Assembly (NCBI RefSeq): GCF_018736105.1 | Contig: NZ_CP076135.1 | Span: forward strand, 3,346,001 to 3,410,000 | Length of the DNA: 64,000 nucleotides | Origin: Bradyrhizobium sediminis | Lineage (GTDB): Bacteria; Pseudomonadota; Alphaproteobacteria; Rhizobiales; Xanthobacteraceae | Direction of reading: 5' to 3' | Shown here: piece after piece, positions 27,191-34,402 of the stretch | Numbering within the stretch: position 1 is the stretch's first letter | Layout: each line of letters starts with the position of its first letter | Made by a program: the position numbers and the translations under genes | The notes under the pieces: model-generated | What the model was told of the DNA's origin: nothing | Seen by the model: the letters and a program-made list of their open reading frames with translations, nothing else | Databases searched by the model: none

Positions 27191-27366
27191 AATTACCGAA
27201 TGGGGCAAAACCGGCATTGACGGTCGTGGGTACCCGCGCATGAAGGCGATGATCATCGCCACCGGACCCCAAGGTTTTCCGATTGTTTAGCCCGCACGGC
27301 GTCTCTTTGATCCAAGTCAAGGACAGCGTCGCCTAATGAGGCACCGTTTCCATGGGGGACTTGGGG

Positions 27367-27612
27367 ATGCTGCATTACCGGGCTTACCTTCTGGATGAAC
27401 ACCGCCACGTTATATCCGCGGCTAATCTTTATTGCGCCGATGAGCAGGCAGCAAAAGAAAGCACCCAGCAATTAGTTGACGCCAACGACATGGAGCTATG
27501 GCGACTTGATCGCCGGATAGCTATTTTCAAACCACGTACTCGCCCTTCCTCAGACTTCGGTGTCAAGGCAGCTGTTGACCCGATTCGAACATTTAGGGCG
27601 ACCCGCTCATAA
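27367..27612 (+). CDS. Small conserved hypothetical protein with altered C-terminus
   Basis: An 81-residue soluble protein. Residues 1-55 (MLHYRAYLLDEHRHVISAANL, CADEQAAKESTQQLVDANDMELW) match a short protein family I know from many Bradyrhizobium genomes, normally about 60 residues. Here the reading frame continues for some 25 residues into the tRNA-Met remnant, so the end is probably frameshifted or recombined. GGGGACTTGGGG precedes the ATG. It is island cargo; the function is unknown. Confidence 0.6.
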   Translation: MLHYRAYLLDEHRHVISAANLYCADEQAAKESTQQLVDANDMELWRLDRRIAIFKPRTRPSSDFGVKAAVDPIRTFRATRS

Positions 27613-27645
27613 CGGTCTGGTTCCTGGTTCGAGTCCCGCCCACCA
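27590..27645 (+). pseudogene. 3' remnant of a tRNA-Met(CAT) gene
   Basis: From TTAGGGC (D-arm) through the anticodon loop CTCATAA flanked by GAC(C)CG / CGGTC, the variable segment TGGTT, the T-arm CCTGGTTCGAGT and a terminal CCA. The anticodon stem has one extra C and the T-stem 3' side is eroded. No intact 5' half is present. It looks like a second attachment-site scar or a decayed tRNA. Confidence 0.6.
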
Positions 27646-28244
27646 ATGAAATCAGTGAGACTTGTCGATCTTGATATTTTCTACGCCGCCAGAAATTCCG
27701 ACAGGATCAGGAACGATCTCGGCGCAAATAACAAAGTCATCTCAAGCCGACCGTGCGCAACGGTGCGCTTGCAGGTTTGCTGTCGGAATGTCGCCGCTCG
27801 AAGTCCTGCTCGTCACCCGATCGCTAGCAATGTACGCTTTTCCCTCGATATTGTTGCAAAGGTCTTTTCGGGGTCGCGAAGGAAAATTCTTAGTGCCGCT
27901 GATCCGCTTTACGCGCGACGACGGAAGGGACCTTATCGCTCCATCCAAAATCGATCACCGGCCTCCGTAGTGGCGTTGACAAGCGACGCCGCGGCAGAGA
28001 GGTCAAAAGATCAACTTTCGCGAGATTTTTGGGGTTTTTCGCTGTTCGACTTTTGCAACAATATCCCCTCAACAGCGGACTTCCCGCAACGCAACCGTTC
28101 ACGTCCGCTTTGCGCAGAAGCGGACATTTGCTCATTCAATGACTTTGTCGGCGCACGGGAATATTGTCGGTGGCGCGTTGAGCCTGGTGCCTTGACAATC
28201 TTAAGATTGATAGCCCTCCGAGGATGAGACCCGGTCAACGACTT
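27613..28244. other. Gene-poor low-GC stretch inside the island
   Basis: About 630 bp. A 193-codon plus-strand frame (27646-28227) exists, but its composition is not protein-like and it crosses a hairpin repeat; I reject it. The tRNA-Met remnant and the hairpin at 28101-28127 are the only structures I see. Confidence 0.5.
28101..28127. repeat. Hairpin repeat related to the FGSKAD family
   Basis: GTCCGCTT (28103-28110) and AAGCGGAC (28118-28125) form a perfect 8-bp stem with a 7-base loop. The motif AAGCGGACAT is the hallmark of the same dispersed rhizobial repeat as at 27098-27190. Confidence 0.55.
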
Positions 28245-28517
28245 TTACAATGGCTCCTTGATACCAACACTGTACATATCGGCAGGCTTCCTTTCCGAGT
28301 TGGAACCAGCGCGAGCGGACACCACCGGTTGTTTCGACCACGAATCTTGGTTGATCGACGCAGAATGACTACGTACGGCGTCGCCTGATCTCGAGACAAG
28401 GGATTCGATTCCCAGCAGAACCGCGGTCATCAGGATGTAGATGCAGATCGACCAGGCTTTCCACCGTCGCCACGTCTTCCTGTCCGTCGGACTTAGTTCT
28501 GGTAGATATCTCTTCAC
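28245..28517 (-). CDS. Small single-span membrane protein (fourth gene of island operon)
   Basis: A 90-residue protein read from a GTG at 28515-28517, with GGAG 8 bases upstream. Charged N-terminus (KRYLPELSPTDRKTWRRWKAW), one transmembrane helix (SICIYILMTAVLLGIESLV, about residues 21-39) and a polar Ser/Lys-rich C-terminal half. The basic residues before the helix suggest the N-terminus stays in the cytoplasm and the tail lies in the periplasm. I recognise no family. It follows the 79-residue gene by 58 bp on the same strand. An ATG-based longer frame to 28799 exists, but overlaps the neighbour out of frame and has no RBS. Confidence 0.6.
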   Translation of the reverse strand: MKRYLPELSPTDRKTWRRWKAWSICIYILMTAVLLGIESLVSRSGDAVRSHSASINQDSWSKQPVVSARAGSNSERKPADMYSVGIKEPL

Positions 28518-28575
28518 TGCTAGCTCCGATGCTCTGATTGCGAAAGGCCGGCGGCATCCGCGCTGTGCCGCAATC

Positions 28576-28815
28576 TCAATTGCCGCTGAAAATGAAATGA
28601 TGGATAGCGGTGATGAGGTAGAATGCGAGCCAAACACTCGCCACGATGATCGTTCCCCGATGATCGTAAGGCGGAATGCGGTCCTGCCCGGTCCGGGGCT
28701 TGTCGAATGCGATGAGATCGCGCTGGCACCGAACTGATTGCGTTGCGGCTTGCCGCCGCCGCCGCTCATCGGCGCGGTTTCGGTCCATCTGTATCGCATT
28801 TGCTGTGGTCTGCAT
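28576..28815 (-). CDS. Small single-span membrane protein (third gene of island operon)
   Basis: A 79-residue protein starting MQTTANAIQMDRNRADERRR, with an excellent Shine-Dalgarno (CGGAGGTCATC before ATG at 28813-28815). A highly basic soluble segment (1-52) is followed by one C-terminal transmembrane helix (TIIVASVWLAFYLITAIHHF, about 55-74), so it is tail-anchored-like with the basic part in the cytoplasm. Function unknown. A strong hairpin (28862-28883) lies in the 119-bp gap to the upstream gene. Confidence 0.7.
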   Translation of the reverse strand: MQTTANAIQMDRNRADERRRRQAATQSVRCQRDLIAFDKPRTGQDRIPPYDHRGTIIVASVWLAFYLITAIHHFIFSGN

Positions 28816-28861
28816 GATGACCTCCGGGGCGCCGCTGATGTCTAGGCTCGCTGAAGGCGCC

Positions 28862-28883
28862 GCATCATCCGATTGGATGATGC
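28862..28883. other. Intercistronic hairpin in the small-membrane-protein operon
   Basis: GCATCATCC-GATT-GGATGATGC: a perfect 9-bp stem with a 4-base loop, between the second and third operon genes. It has no T-run, so it is more likely an RNA-processing or stability element, or a protein site, than a terminator. Confidence 0.6.
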
Positions 28884-28934
28884 AATCGGTGGCGTTGCTC
28901 CGTTGCTTTTCGGCCGTGCTGCCAGGACGCCCCG

Positions 28935-29096
28935 TCAGCCGACGATGATCGCGGAGATCATTTCTGACGATAAGCATGACAAAACAGCCAGTGAAAGCAT
29001 CAGCCCGAGCAGCGTGAACAGGCATACAGTAGCCAGATCCGGTGCGATGGTTGCGGCAGATGCTGCCCGAACGGTTCGCGTGAGAGTGGTGGACAT
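28935..29096 (-). CDS. Small single-span membrane protein of 53 residues (second gene of island operon)
   Basis: Too short for usual gene finding, but well formed: AGGAG stands 6 bases before the ATG at 29094-29096. The protein starts MSTTLTRTVRAASAATIAPD and continues with a hydrophobic stretch (LATVCLFTLLGLMLSLAVL, about residues 21-39) and a second weakly hydrophobic end. A basic N-terminus then helix suggests an N-in orientation. It sits 68 bp after the first gene on the same strand. No family is recognised. Confidence 0.6.
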   Translation of the reverse strand: MSTTLTRTVRAASAATIAPDLATVCLFTLLGLMLSLAVLSCLSSEMISAIIVG

Positions 29097-29164
29097 CGTC
29101 TACTCCTGAGTAGGAGGGACATGAAAATGGATATGGCGTTCGTGGTCGGGTGAGATCGTCGGGT

Positions 29165-29362
29165 TCAATCACCGTCGGAAAACACGAATGTCATGTCGTG
29201 GACCTTCTCCACCGGAAGGATTTTGGTCTGCGCCACGGAGACACCCACACTCCCGGCGGAGCCGAGGTTCGCTGCGGCCTTCGGAGCGGAGAAGAAGGTC
29301 AGCTTCACGCCGAATCCGACCAGGATGACAGTCGCAATCGCGATAACGGGATGGGAGCGCAT
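29165..29362 (-). CDS. Small single-span membrane or exported protein (first gene of island operon)
   Basis: A 65-residue protein with a strong Shine-Dalgarno (GGAGAACCATC before ATG at 29360-29362). Residues 4-26 (HPVIAIATVILVGFGVKLTFF) form a transmembrane helix or uncleaved signal. The remainder (AANLGSAGSVGVSVAQTKIL, then KVHDMTFVFSDGD) is polar and would be periplasmic. I recall similar proteins beside cyclase-type regulators in Bradyrhizobium, but know no function. It is the first gene of the minus-strand run and is divergent from the large regulator gene 163 bp away, so shared control is plausible. Confidence 0.72.
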   Translation of the reverse strand: MRSHPVIAIATVILVGFGVKLTFFSAPKAAANLGSAGSVGVSVAQTKILPVEKVHDMTFVFSDGD

Positions 29363-29477
29363 GATGGTTCTCCGATTTTCGCGGCCGGGGATATCCCGGC
29401 CAATCGATCGAATGAAACCAATTGAAGCTTGCCACCGTCGTCGCCGGCGTTAGTCGGCCGTTACAACGACGTTATTT

Positions 29478-29506
29478 TTGCTTGGGGCCGGAAAAAGGTG
29501 TAGAAT
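29478..29506 (+). promoter_or_regulatory. Candidate sigma-70 promoter of the BTAD-cyclase gene
   Basis: TTGCTT (29478-29483), a 17-bp spacer, TAGAAT (29501-29506). The GTG start follows 20 bp later with AAAGGGG in between, so the leader is short. This argues against start codons further upstream. Confidence 0.45.
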
Positions 29507-29525
29507 TTTCCTAAAGGGGATTGCC

Positions 29526-32500
29526 GTGCAAATCTCGCGTCTGCCAATCGACGGAGCGCCCTCCCCAAAGTTTGGTCTTTCGCTGCTGGGAGGCTTCGAA
29601 CTGACCGGACCTGATGGCGTTGTCGAGCTGCCGAGCAAGAAACTTGCAGGTTTGCTGGCTTATCTGGCTTGCAACCTCCGGCCGCAGTCGCGTGAGAAGC
29701 TGACGGCCCTGCTGTGGGGTTCGCATTTCGAAGCGCAGGCAAAACAGAACCTGCGCCAGGCCCTCTTTCGGCTCCGCAAAGTGCTCGGTCAGAATACTCT
29801 GGAGAGCGACGGCGAGGTCGTATCACTGAACGCGGCGAGCGTTTCGTGCGATGTCCGCCGCTTCGAGACCCTAGTTCGTGAGGGCAGCCGAGAGGCCCTG
29901 AGTGCGGCAACCGATCTCTACCGGGGCCGGTTGATCGATGACGTTACTGTCGGTGAAGCGGGCTGGAACGAATGGATTGCCGGCGAACGCGAAAGGTTAC
30001 TTGAACTAGCCCTTGGCGCTCTGGTGGGCCTCGGCGAACAGGAGCTGGCCGCAGGCCGTGCCGAACATGCCCTAAAGGCCGGCCAGCGCGCCATCGCGCT
30101 CAACGACATGCGAGAGGACGCCCATCGGCTGGTCGTACAGGCGCTGGCTGCCACCGGACGCAAAGCCGAAGCGCTCACCCACTACCAGGACCTCGTTGTC
30201 CTGTTGAAGCGGGAGCTGAATACGGAGCCCGACGGAGCGACCAGATCTCTCGCTGCCGCGCTGCGCGGCACGCCATCGTCAGGCAGATCTCCCGCCGTTG
30301 GGGAGATCGCTAAGCCTGCGCTGCCAGAGCACGACCGGCCTTCGGCCGCTGTGCTGCCCTTGGCACATACAAGGGGAGACCACGAGCAGAAGGTGAACAC
30401 CAACACCCCCGAAGCGCGGAGCGATGCGGTATCGTCTGTGGTGGCAGTCCGCGCGGGTGGCCTCGAGCGGCGACAGCTAACGATCCTGGTTTGCAAAATG
30501 GTCGACTCAACGCCGCTTTCGGCGCGCCTCGACCCCGAGGACATGCGTGATGTGATCGCTGCCTTCCACAAAGTGATCGCCGACGCGGTGGCGCGATTTG
30601 ACGGATTTGTCGCTCAGTACCAGAGCGATGGCGCGGTCGTCTATTTCGGTTACCCTGAAGCGCATGAGTACGAAGCTGAGCAGGCCGTGCGCGCCGGTCT
30701 TGCGATCCTTGCCGCTGTTGGCTCGCTAAAAGTCTCTTCCGGCATTCCCCTTCAGGCACGCGCCGGCATTGCCACCGGCGTAGTCGTCGTTGGCGAGCAG
30801 ATGGGGAGCGCCGACGTCGTGCCAGCCGTTGCGATCGGCAAGACGCCAGACCTCGCGGCGCAAATGCAGGCGGTGGCTTCGCCCGGCGAGGTCGTCATCG
30901 CGGGCAGCACACGGCGGCTGGTGGGACGGATGTTCGACTGCCGCGCGCTCGGTGCCCACGAGGTGAAGGGGCTGCCGCAACCGGTGGAGGCGTGGCAGGT
31001 GCGCGGCGAAGCGGCCGGCGTCAGCCGGTTCGAGGCGCGGCGCGTAGGCGCGCTGCCCCCGCTCGTTGGCCGGCAGGAGGAGATGGATCTACTGCGGCGC
31101 CGTTGGAATCAGGCCAAGCTCGGCGAGGGACGGGTGCTGCTGCTCTCCGGCGAGCCTGGCATCGGCAAATCCCGAATCGCTGAAAGCCTGCTGGCAGCGC
31201 TCGAGGGTGAGCCGCATGCGCGCATGCGCTATTTCTGCTCTCCCCACCATACCAACAGCCCACTCTACCCGTTCATTGCGCAGCTCGAGCGCACCGCGGG
31301 CTTCGAGCCAGGCAACAGTGCGGCAGCGAAGCTCGACAAGCTCGGGGCTTTACTCAAGCTGACGGCGAGAAATGCGCCACGCGATCTGGCATTAATGGCC
31401 GATCTCCTGTCTATGCCGACGGACAGTCGCTACCCGGTAGTAGAGGGCAGTCCGGAGCAGAAGCGAGAGATGACCCTCAGCGCTCTACTGCACCAGCTGG
31501 AAGGAATGGCGGCGCAAAGTCCCGTGTTGATCCTATTTGAGGACGCCCATTGGATCGATCCAACATCGCTGGACCTGCTCGATCGAGCGATTGACTGTAT
31601 TGCTAAGCTGCCAGTGCTGATGGTCGTCACGTTCCGGCCGGAGTTTCAGCCAGCCTGGATCGGTCAGCCACACGTGACGATGCTGCCCTTGAACCGCCTC
31701 GGCCGGCGCGACAGCGCCGACATCATTGGGGGCGTTGCCCAGGGCAAGACGCTGCCCGACGTAGTCGTCCAACAGATCCTCGCGCACACCGACGGCGTGC
31801 CGCTTTTCATCGAAGAGCTGACCATTACGCTGCTCGAGAGCGGACACCTGCGCGAGACCGCCGACGGTTATGTCCTCGATGGGCCGCTACCGTCGCCCGC
31901 TATACCGACGACGTTGCAGGCCTCGCTCCTGGCGCGTCTCGACCGGCTCGCATCGGTGAAAGACATCGCTCAGATCGGGGCGGCGATCGGGCGGGAGTTC
32001 TCCTTCAGGCTGATCGCTGCCGTATCGGCGATGCCGAAGCAGGAGCTCGCGGCCGCACTCCGCAAGGTCGTAGCCGCAGAATTGATCTTTCAGCGCGGGG
32101 CGCCACCCAATGCCACCTACCGCTTCAAGCACGCGCTGGTGCAGGATGCGGCCTACGCCAGCCTGCTGCGCAGCCGCCGCAGCGCGCTGCATGCGACGAT
32201 CGTGAAGCAGCTCGTCGGCGTCAGCGACACTGAGGTCAAGCCGGAACTGCTGGCGCACCACTGCGCCGAGGCGGGCATGGCCGAGGAGGCCGTGCGCCAC
32301 TATCTCAAGGCGTCCGAGCAGGCGGTCGCCCGCTCGGCGCTGACCGAGGCTGCGGTATTGCTCGATAAGTCGCTGGGGAAAGTGGCCCAGCTCCCAACCG
32401 GTCCGCCGCGCGACCGCATGGAACTGGAAGTACAATCTGCCCGAGGCGCCGTTCTTATAGCGGTGAAGGGCTTCGCGGCCGCCGAGACCGGTCAGGTATA

Positions 32501-33581
32501 CGCCCGCGCACGAGATCTCTGGGATCGCCTCGACCGGCCGCCGGAGTTCCTCCTGAGGACGGCTCGTGGCAGGTGGTCACTCCACACCAATCGCTCTCAA
32601 TTGCTTGAGGCGCAGTCCGTTGCCGAGGATCTCCTGGAGTTCGGCCGGGCGCATGGTGGTGACACAGCCGGCCTGATCCTCGGGTATTTCACACGCGGCC
32701 TGACACATGCGTACCGTGGAGAGCTGCAGTCGGCGCGCGCGAGTCTGGAGGAAGTGATCGGCCTCTACGATTTGGCGGCCCACCGCCAATTGTTTCGGTA
32801 TTCTGGTACTGATCCCTATGCCATAGCTTTGGCCTCAATTGGCCAGGTTCTGTTGTTTCTGGGTTACCCCGACCAGGCGCTTATGCGTGCCGAAGCGGCG
32901 ATCAGACAGGCGCGCCAATTGGCGCATGCACCGACGGTGGCGCAATGCCTGGCATTTGGTGCTGCGCGGGCATCGACTCTTGGGGATGAGGCGCAACTCG
33001 CACACTGTGAGCAAGAGCTCCGCACATTGACCGAGGAGCACGGGTATGCCCAGTGGTCGGCGCTCGTTCCCATCTTTGGCGGCCAACTGCAGCTAATGCG
33101 CGGTGAGGCCAAGGCAGCGGTCACGCTCATTCGCCAGGGCCTTGACGCCCGTCGCGCAACTGGAGTGACCCTTTTTAACGCTGACTTCGCTATTCCGCTC
33201 GGCGAAGCCCTGGAGAAAGACGGCAAGTCGGGCGAGGCGCTTGCCCTGCTGGACGAACAGATTGTCTTCGTCGAGGAAACGGGTGAGCTCTGGTGCGCAG
33301 CCGGACTGCATCGCCTCCGTGGCCAGCTGCTCCTCAAGGGCACCGTGCCGGATTTCGCGGGGGCGCAGGCGGAGTTTGTAAAGGCCATCGACGTTGCCCG
33401 CGGACAGTCGGCAAAGCTATGGGAGCTGCGCGCCGCTGTCAGCCTCGCCCGCCTATGGCGCGACCAGGGGAGGCATGCTGAAGCCCGTGATCTACTCGCG
33501 CCTGTCTATGGCTGGTTCACCGAGGGCTTCGACGTGCCCGATCTCAAGAACGCCAAGGGGCTACTGAACGAGCTAGCCTAA
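29526..33581 (+). CDS. SARP/BTAD - class III cyclase-like - NTPase - TPR regulatory protein
   Basis: A 1351-residue soluble protein. Domains in order: winged-helix plus BTAD transcription-activator region (about 15-245), variable linker, adenylate/guanylate cyclase-like domain (about 315-480), AAA/STAND-type ATPase (Walker A GEPGIGKSR at 542-550; Walker B LILFEDAHW), then a helical TPR-type region to the end. The cyclase fold keeps Asp368 in SDG, but the first metal-binding Asp is Lys324 (VCKMVDST) and the base-specifying Lys is Gln364, so cyclase activity is doubtful. Start: GTG at 29526, after AAAGGGG. It is island cargo, divergent from the small-membrane-protein operon, which it may control. 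Its ligand is unknown. Confidence 0.88.
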   Translation: MQISRLPIDGAPSPKFGLSLLGGFELTGPDGVVELPSKKLAGLLAYLACNLRPQSREKLTALLWGSHFEAQAKQNLRQALFRLRKVLGQNTLESDGEVVSLNAASVSCDVRRFETLVREGSREALSAATDLYRGRLIDDVTVGEAGWNEWIAGERERLLELALGALVGLGEQELAAGRAEHALKAGQRAIALNDMREDAHRLVVQALAATGRKAEALTHYQDLVVLLKRELNTEPDGATRSLAAALRGTPSSGRSPAVGEIAKPALPEHDRPSAAVLPLAHTRGDHEQKVNTNTPEARSDAVSSVVAVRAGGLERRQLTILVCKMVDSTPLSARLDPEDMRDVIAAFHKVIADAVARFDGFVAQYQSDGAVVYFGYPEAHEYEAEQAVRAGLAILAAVGSLKVSSGIPLQARAGIATGVVVVGEQMGSADVVPAVAIGKTPDLAAQMQAVASPGEVVIAGSTRRLVGRMFDCRALGAHEVKGLPQPVEAWQVRGEAAGVSRFEARRVGALPPLVGRQEEMDLLRRRWNQAKLGEGRVLLLSGEPGIGKSRIAESLLAALEGEPHARMRYFCSPHHTNSPLYPFIAQLERTAGFEPGNSAAAKLDKLGALLKLTARNAPRDLALMADLLSMPTDSRYPVVEGSPEQKREMTLSALLHQLEGMAAQSPVLILFEDAHWIDPTSLDLLDRAIDCIAKLPVLMVVTFRPEFQPAWIGQPHVTMLPLNRLGRRDSADIIGGVAQGKTLPDVVVQQILAHTDGVPLFIEELTITLLESGHLRETADGYVLDGPLPSPAIPTTLQASLLARLDRLASVKDIAQIGAAIGREFSFRLIAAVSAMPKQELAAALRKVVAAELIFQRGAPPNATYRFKHALVQDAAYASLLRSRRSALHATIVKQLVGVSDTEVKPELLAHHCAEAGMAEEAVRHYLKASEQAVARSALTEAAVLLDKSLGKVAQLPTGPPRDRMELEVQSARGAVLIAVKGFAAAETGQVYARARDLWDRLDRPPEFLLRTARGRWSLHTNRSQLLEAQSVAEDLLEFGRAHGGDTAGLILGYFTRGLTHAYRGELQSARASLEEVIGLYDLAAHRQLFRYSGTDPYAIALASIGQVLLFLGYPDQALMRAEAAIRQARQLAHAPTVAQCLAFGAARASTLGDEAQLAHCEQELRTLTEEHGYAQWSALVPIFGGQLQLMRGEAKAAVTLIRQGLDARRATGVTLFNADFAIPLGEALEKDGKSGEALALLDEQIVFVEETGELWCAAGLHRLRGQLLLKGTVPDFAGAQAEFVKAIDVARGQSAKLWELRAAVSLARLWRDQGRHAEARDLLAPVYGWFTEGFDVPDLKNAKGLLNELA

Positions 33582-33585
33582 GCTC

Positions 33586-33813
33586 ATGTCGCCGGCCGCG
33601 ATGATCTACCGCACGGGATTGCGCAAGGCGGCGGCGACCGAGGTGGCCGACAAGGAGGCGACGCACGCGCAGTTGAACTCGATCTTTGGATGGAAGGGCG
33701 ATCAGATGGCATCGCTCTATACCGAGAGCGCGAACCGGAAACGGCTGGCGGCAGGCGCGATCACAAAGCTGTCCCGGACAAAAAAGCGAACCGCTATACT
33801 CCCACCTTCCTAG
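33586..33813 (+). pseudogene. C-terminal remnant of a tyrosine-type integrase
   Basis: A 75-codon frame equal to the end of a phage-type integrase: GLRKAAATEVADKEATHAQL contains the box II Arg, FGWKGD the His/Trp position (Trp) and SLYTESANRKRLA the Tyr nucleophile. The His of the HGLRK signature is replaced (TGLRK), and about 300 N-terminal residues are missing. It begins 4 bp after the regulator stop, showing that the deletion joined the two. It lies 47 bp from the 3' end of tRNA-Leu. Confidence 0.8.
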
Positions 33814-33859
33814 AGGTAAGAGTCTTAAACCCGATTATGCAATGATTTCGACGTTAGGT

Positions 33860-33944
33860 TGGTGCGCTCGGAGGGACTCGAACCCCCACGATGTTACTCA
33901 CTGCCACCTCAAGGCAGCGCGTCTACCAATTCCGCCACGAGCGC
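33860..33944 (-). tRNA. tRNA-Leu (GAG)
   Basis: Complete minus-strand tRNA of 85 bases with CCA encoded. Acceptor stem GCGCTCG / CGAGCGC with discriminator A; anticodon stem CTGCC / GGCAG with loop TTGAGGT giving anticodon GAG; T-arm GGGGGTTCGAGTCCC; long variable arm (TGAGTAACATCGT) as in class II Leu tRNAs. The 3' end forms the right att repeat of the island and is intact. Confidence 0.97.
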
Positions 33945-34092
33945 TTTGTTGGGATCGGCGCAGGACGCGCCAGACCGGATCAACGGCGCGGGATGTAACA
34001 AATCAATGGTGGGGGGACAAGGGCTGCCGTCGCGGGATTAGGTCCGGCCGAAAGCTGTGGAAATGCAGGGGAATCCCGGCCCGGAAGCTGGC

Positions 34093-34335
34093 CTACCGGG
34101 TGCCCGGCGATTTCGGCAGCATCTGCTTGACCTCCACCGCGATCCGGTTGCGGTCGACCAGCACCACGCCGCTGGCGATCGGCAGGTTGTTGGCGAGGAT
34201 CTTGACCTCGTCCGCCTCGGTGGCGTCCAGTTCGATGATGGCGCCGCGGCTGAGCCGCATTACCTGATGGATGGGCATCGTGGTGGTGCCGAGCACCACC
34301 ATGAGGTCGACGCTGACTTTATCGAGGGTTGGCAC
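34093..34335 (-). CDS. FliN-like flagellar motor switch protein, orphan
   Basis: An 80-residue protein equal to the SpoA/FliN C-terminal domain alone: VSVDLMVVLGTTTMPIHQVM, LSRGAIIELDATEADEVKIL, then GVVLVDRNRIAVEVKQML. FliN forms the C-ring base that controls rotation direction, docking FliH and CheY-linked partners. No other flagellar gene is nearby, and the usual 100-residue N-terminal part is missing, so this may be a paralogue used in export (type III) or a stand-alone switch subunit. The start is the ATG at 34333-34335. lipB is divergent, 67 bp away. Confidence 0.85.
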   Translation of the reverse strand: MPTLDKVSVDLMVVLGTTTMPIHQVMRLSRGAIIELDATEADEVKILANNLPIASGVVLVDRNRIAVEVKQMLPKSPGTR

Positions 34336-34402
34336 TGGCGACCCGGACTGACTGACAGAGGCAAAATTGCTGATTTTGAGATCACCACGTTATGGTTAGC
34401 CA

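Larger units (their letters stand above)
26660..27366. other. Gene-poor region at the left edge of the genomic island
   Basis: About 700 bp after the adhesin. It holds the left att repeat (26901-26916), a start-less plus-strand frame at 26927-27103 (possible gene remnant) and one copy of a dispersed repeat (27098-27190), listed separately. I support no intact gene. Confidence 0.5.
26901..33875. mobile_element. Small genomic island integrated at tRNA-Leu(GAG)
   Basis: A segment of about 7 kb bounded by an exact 16-bp direct repeat, TGGTGCGCTCGGAGGG, at 26901-26916 and 33860-33875. The right copy is the 3' end (with CCA) of tRNA-Leu on the minus strand. A tyrosine-integrase C-terminal remnant lies 47 bp inside the tRNA end, the usual place for a tRNA-targeting integrase. 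Cargo: an orphan small protein, a tRNA-Met remnant, four small membrane proteins and a SARP/BTAD-cyclase-NTPase regulator. The DNA between 27.6 and 29.1 kb looks lower in GC than the flanks. The integrase is truncated, so the island is immobile unless helped in trans. Confidence 0.8.

Noticed and set aside
27646..28227. A 193-codon plus-strand frame in the island
   Set aside because: No RBS, mixed composition, and it translates through the AAGCGGACAT repeat hairpin.
28576..29172. A 198-codon minus-strand frame joining two small genes
   Set aside because: Internal ATG at 28815 with a strong GGAGG is the credible start; the upstream part overlaps the 53-codon gene out of frame.
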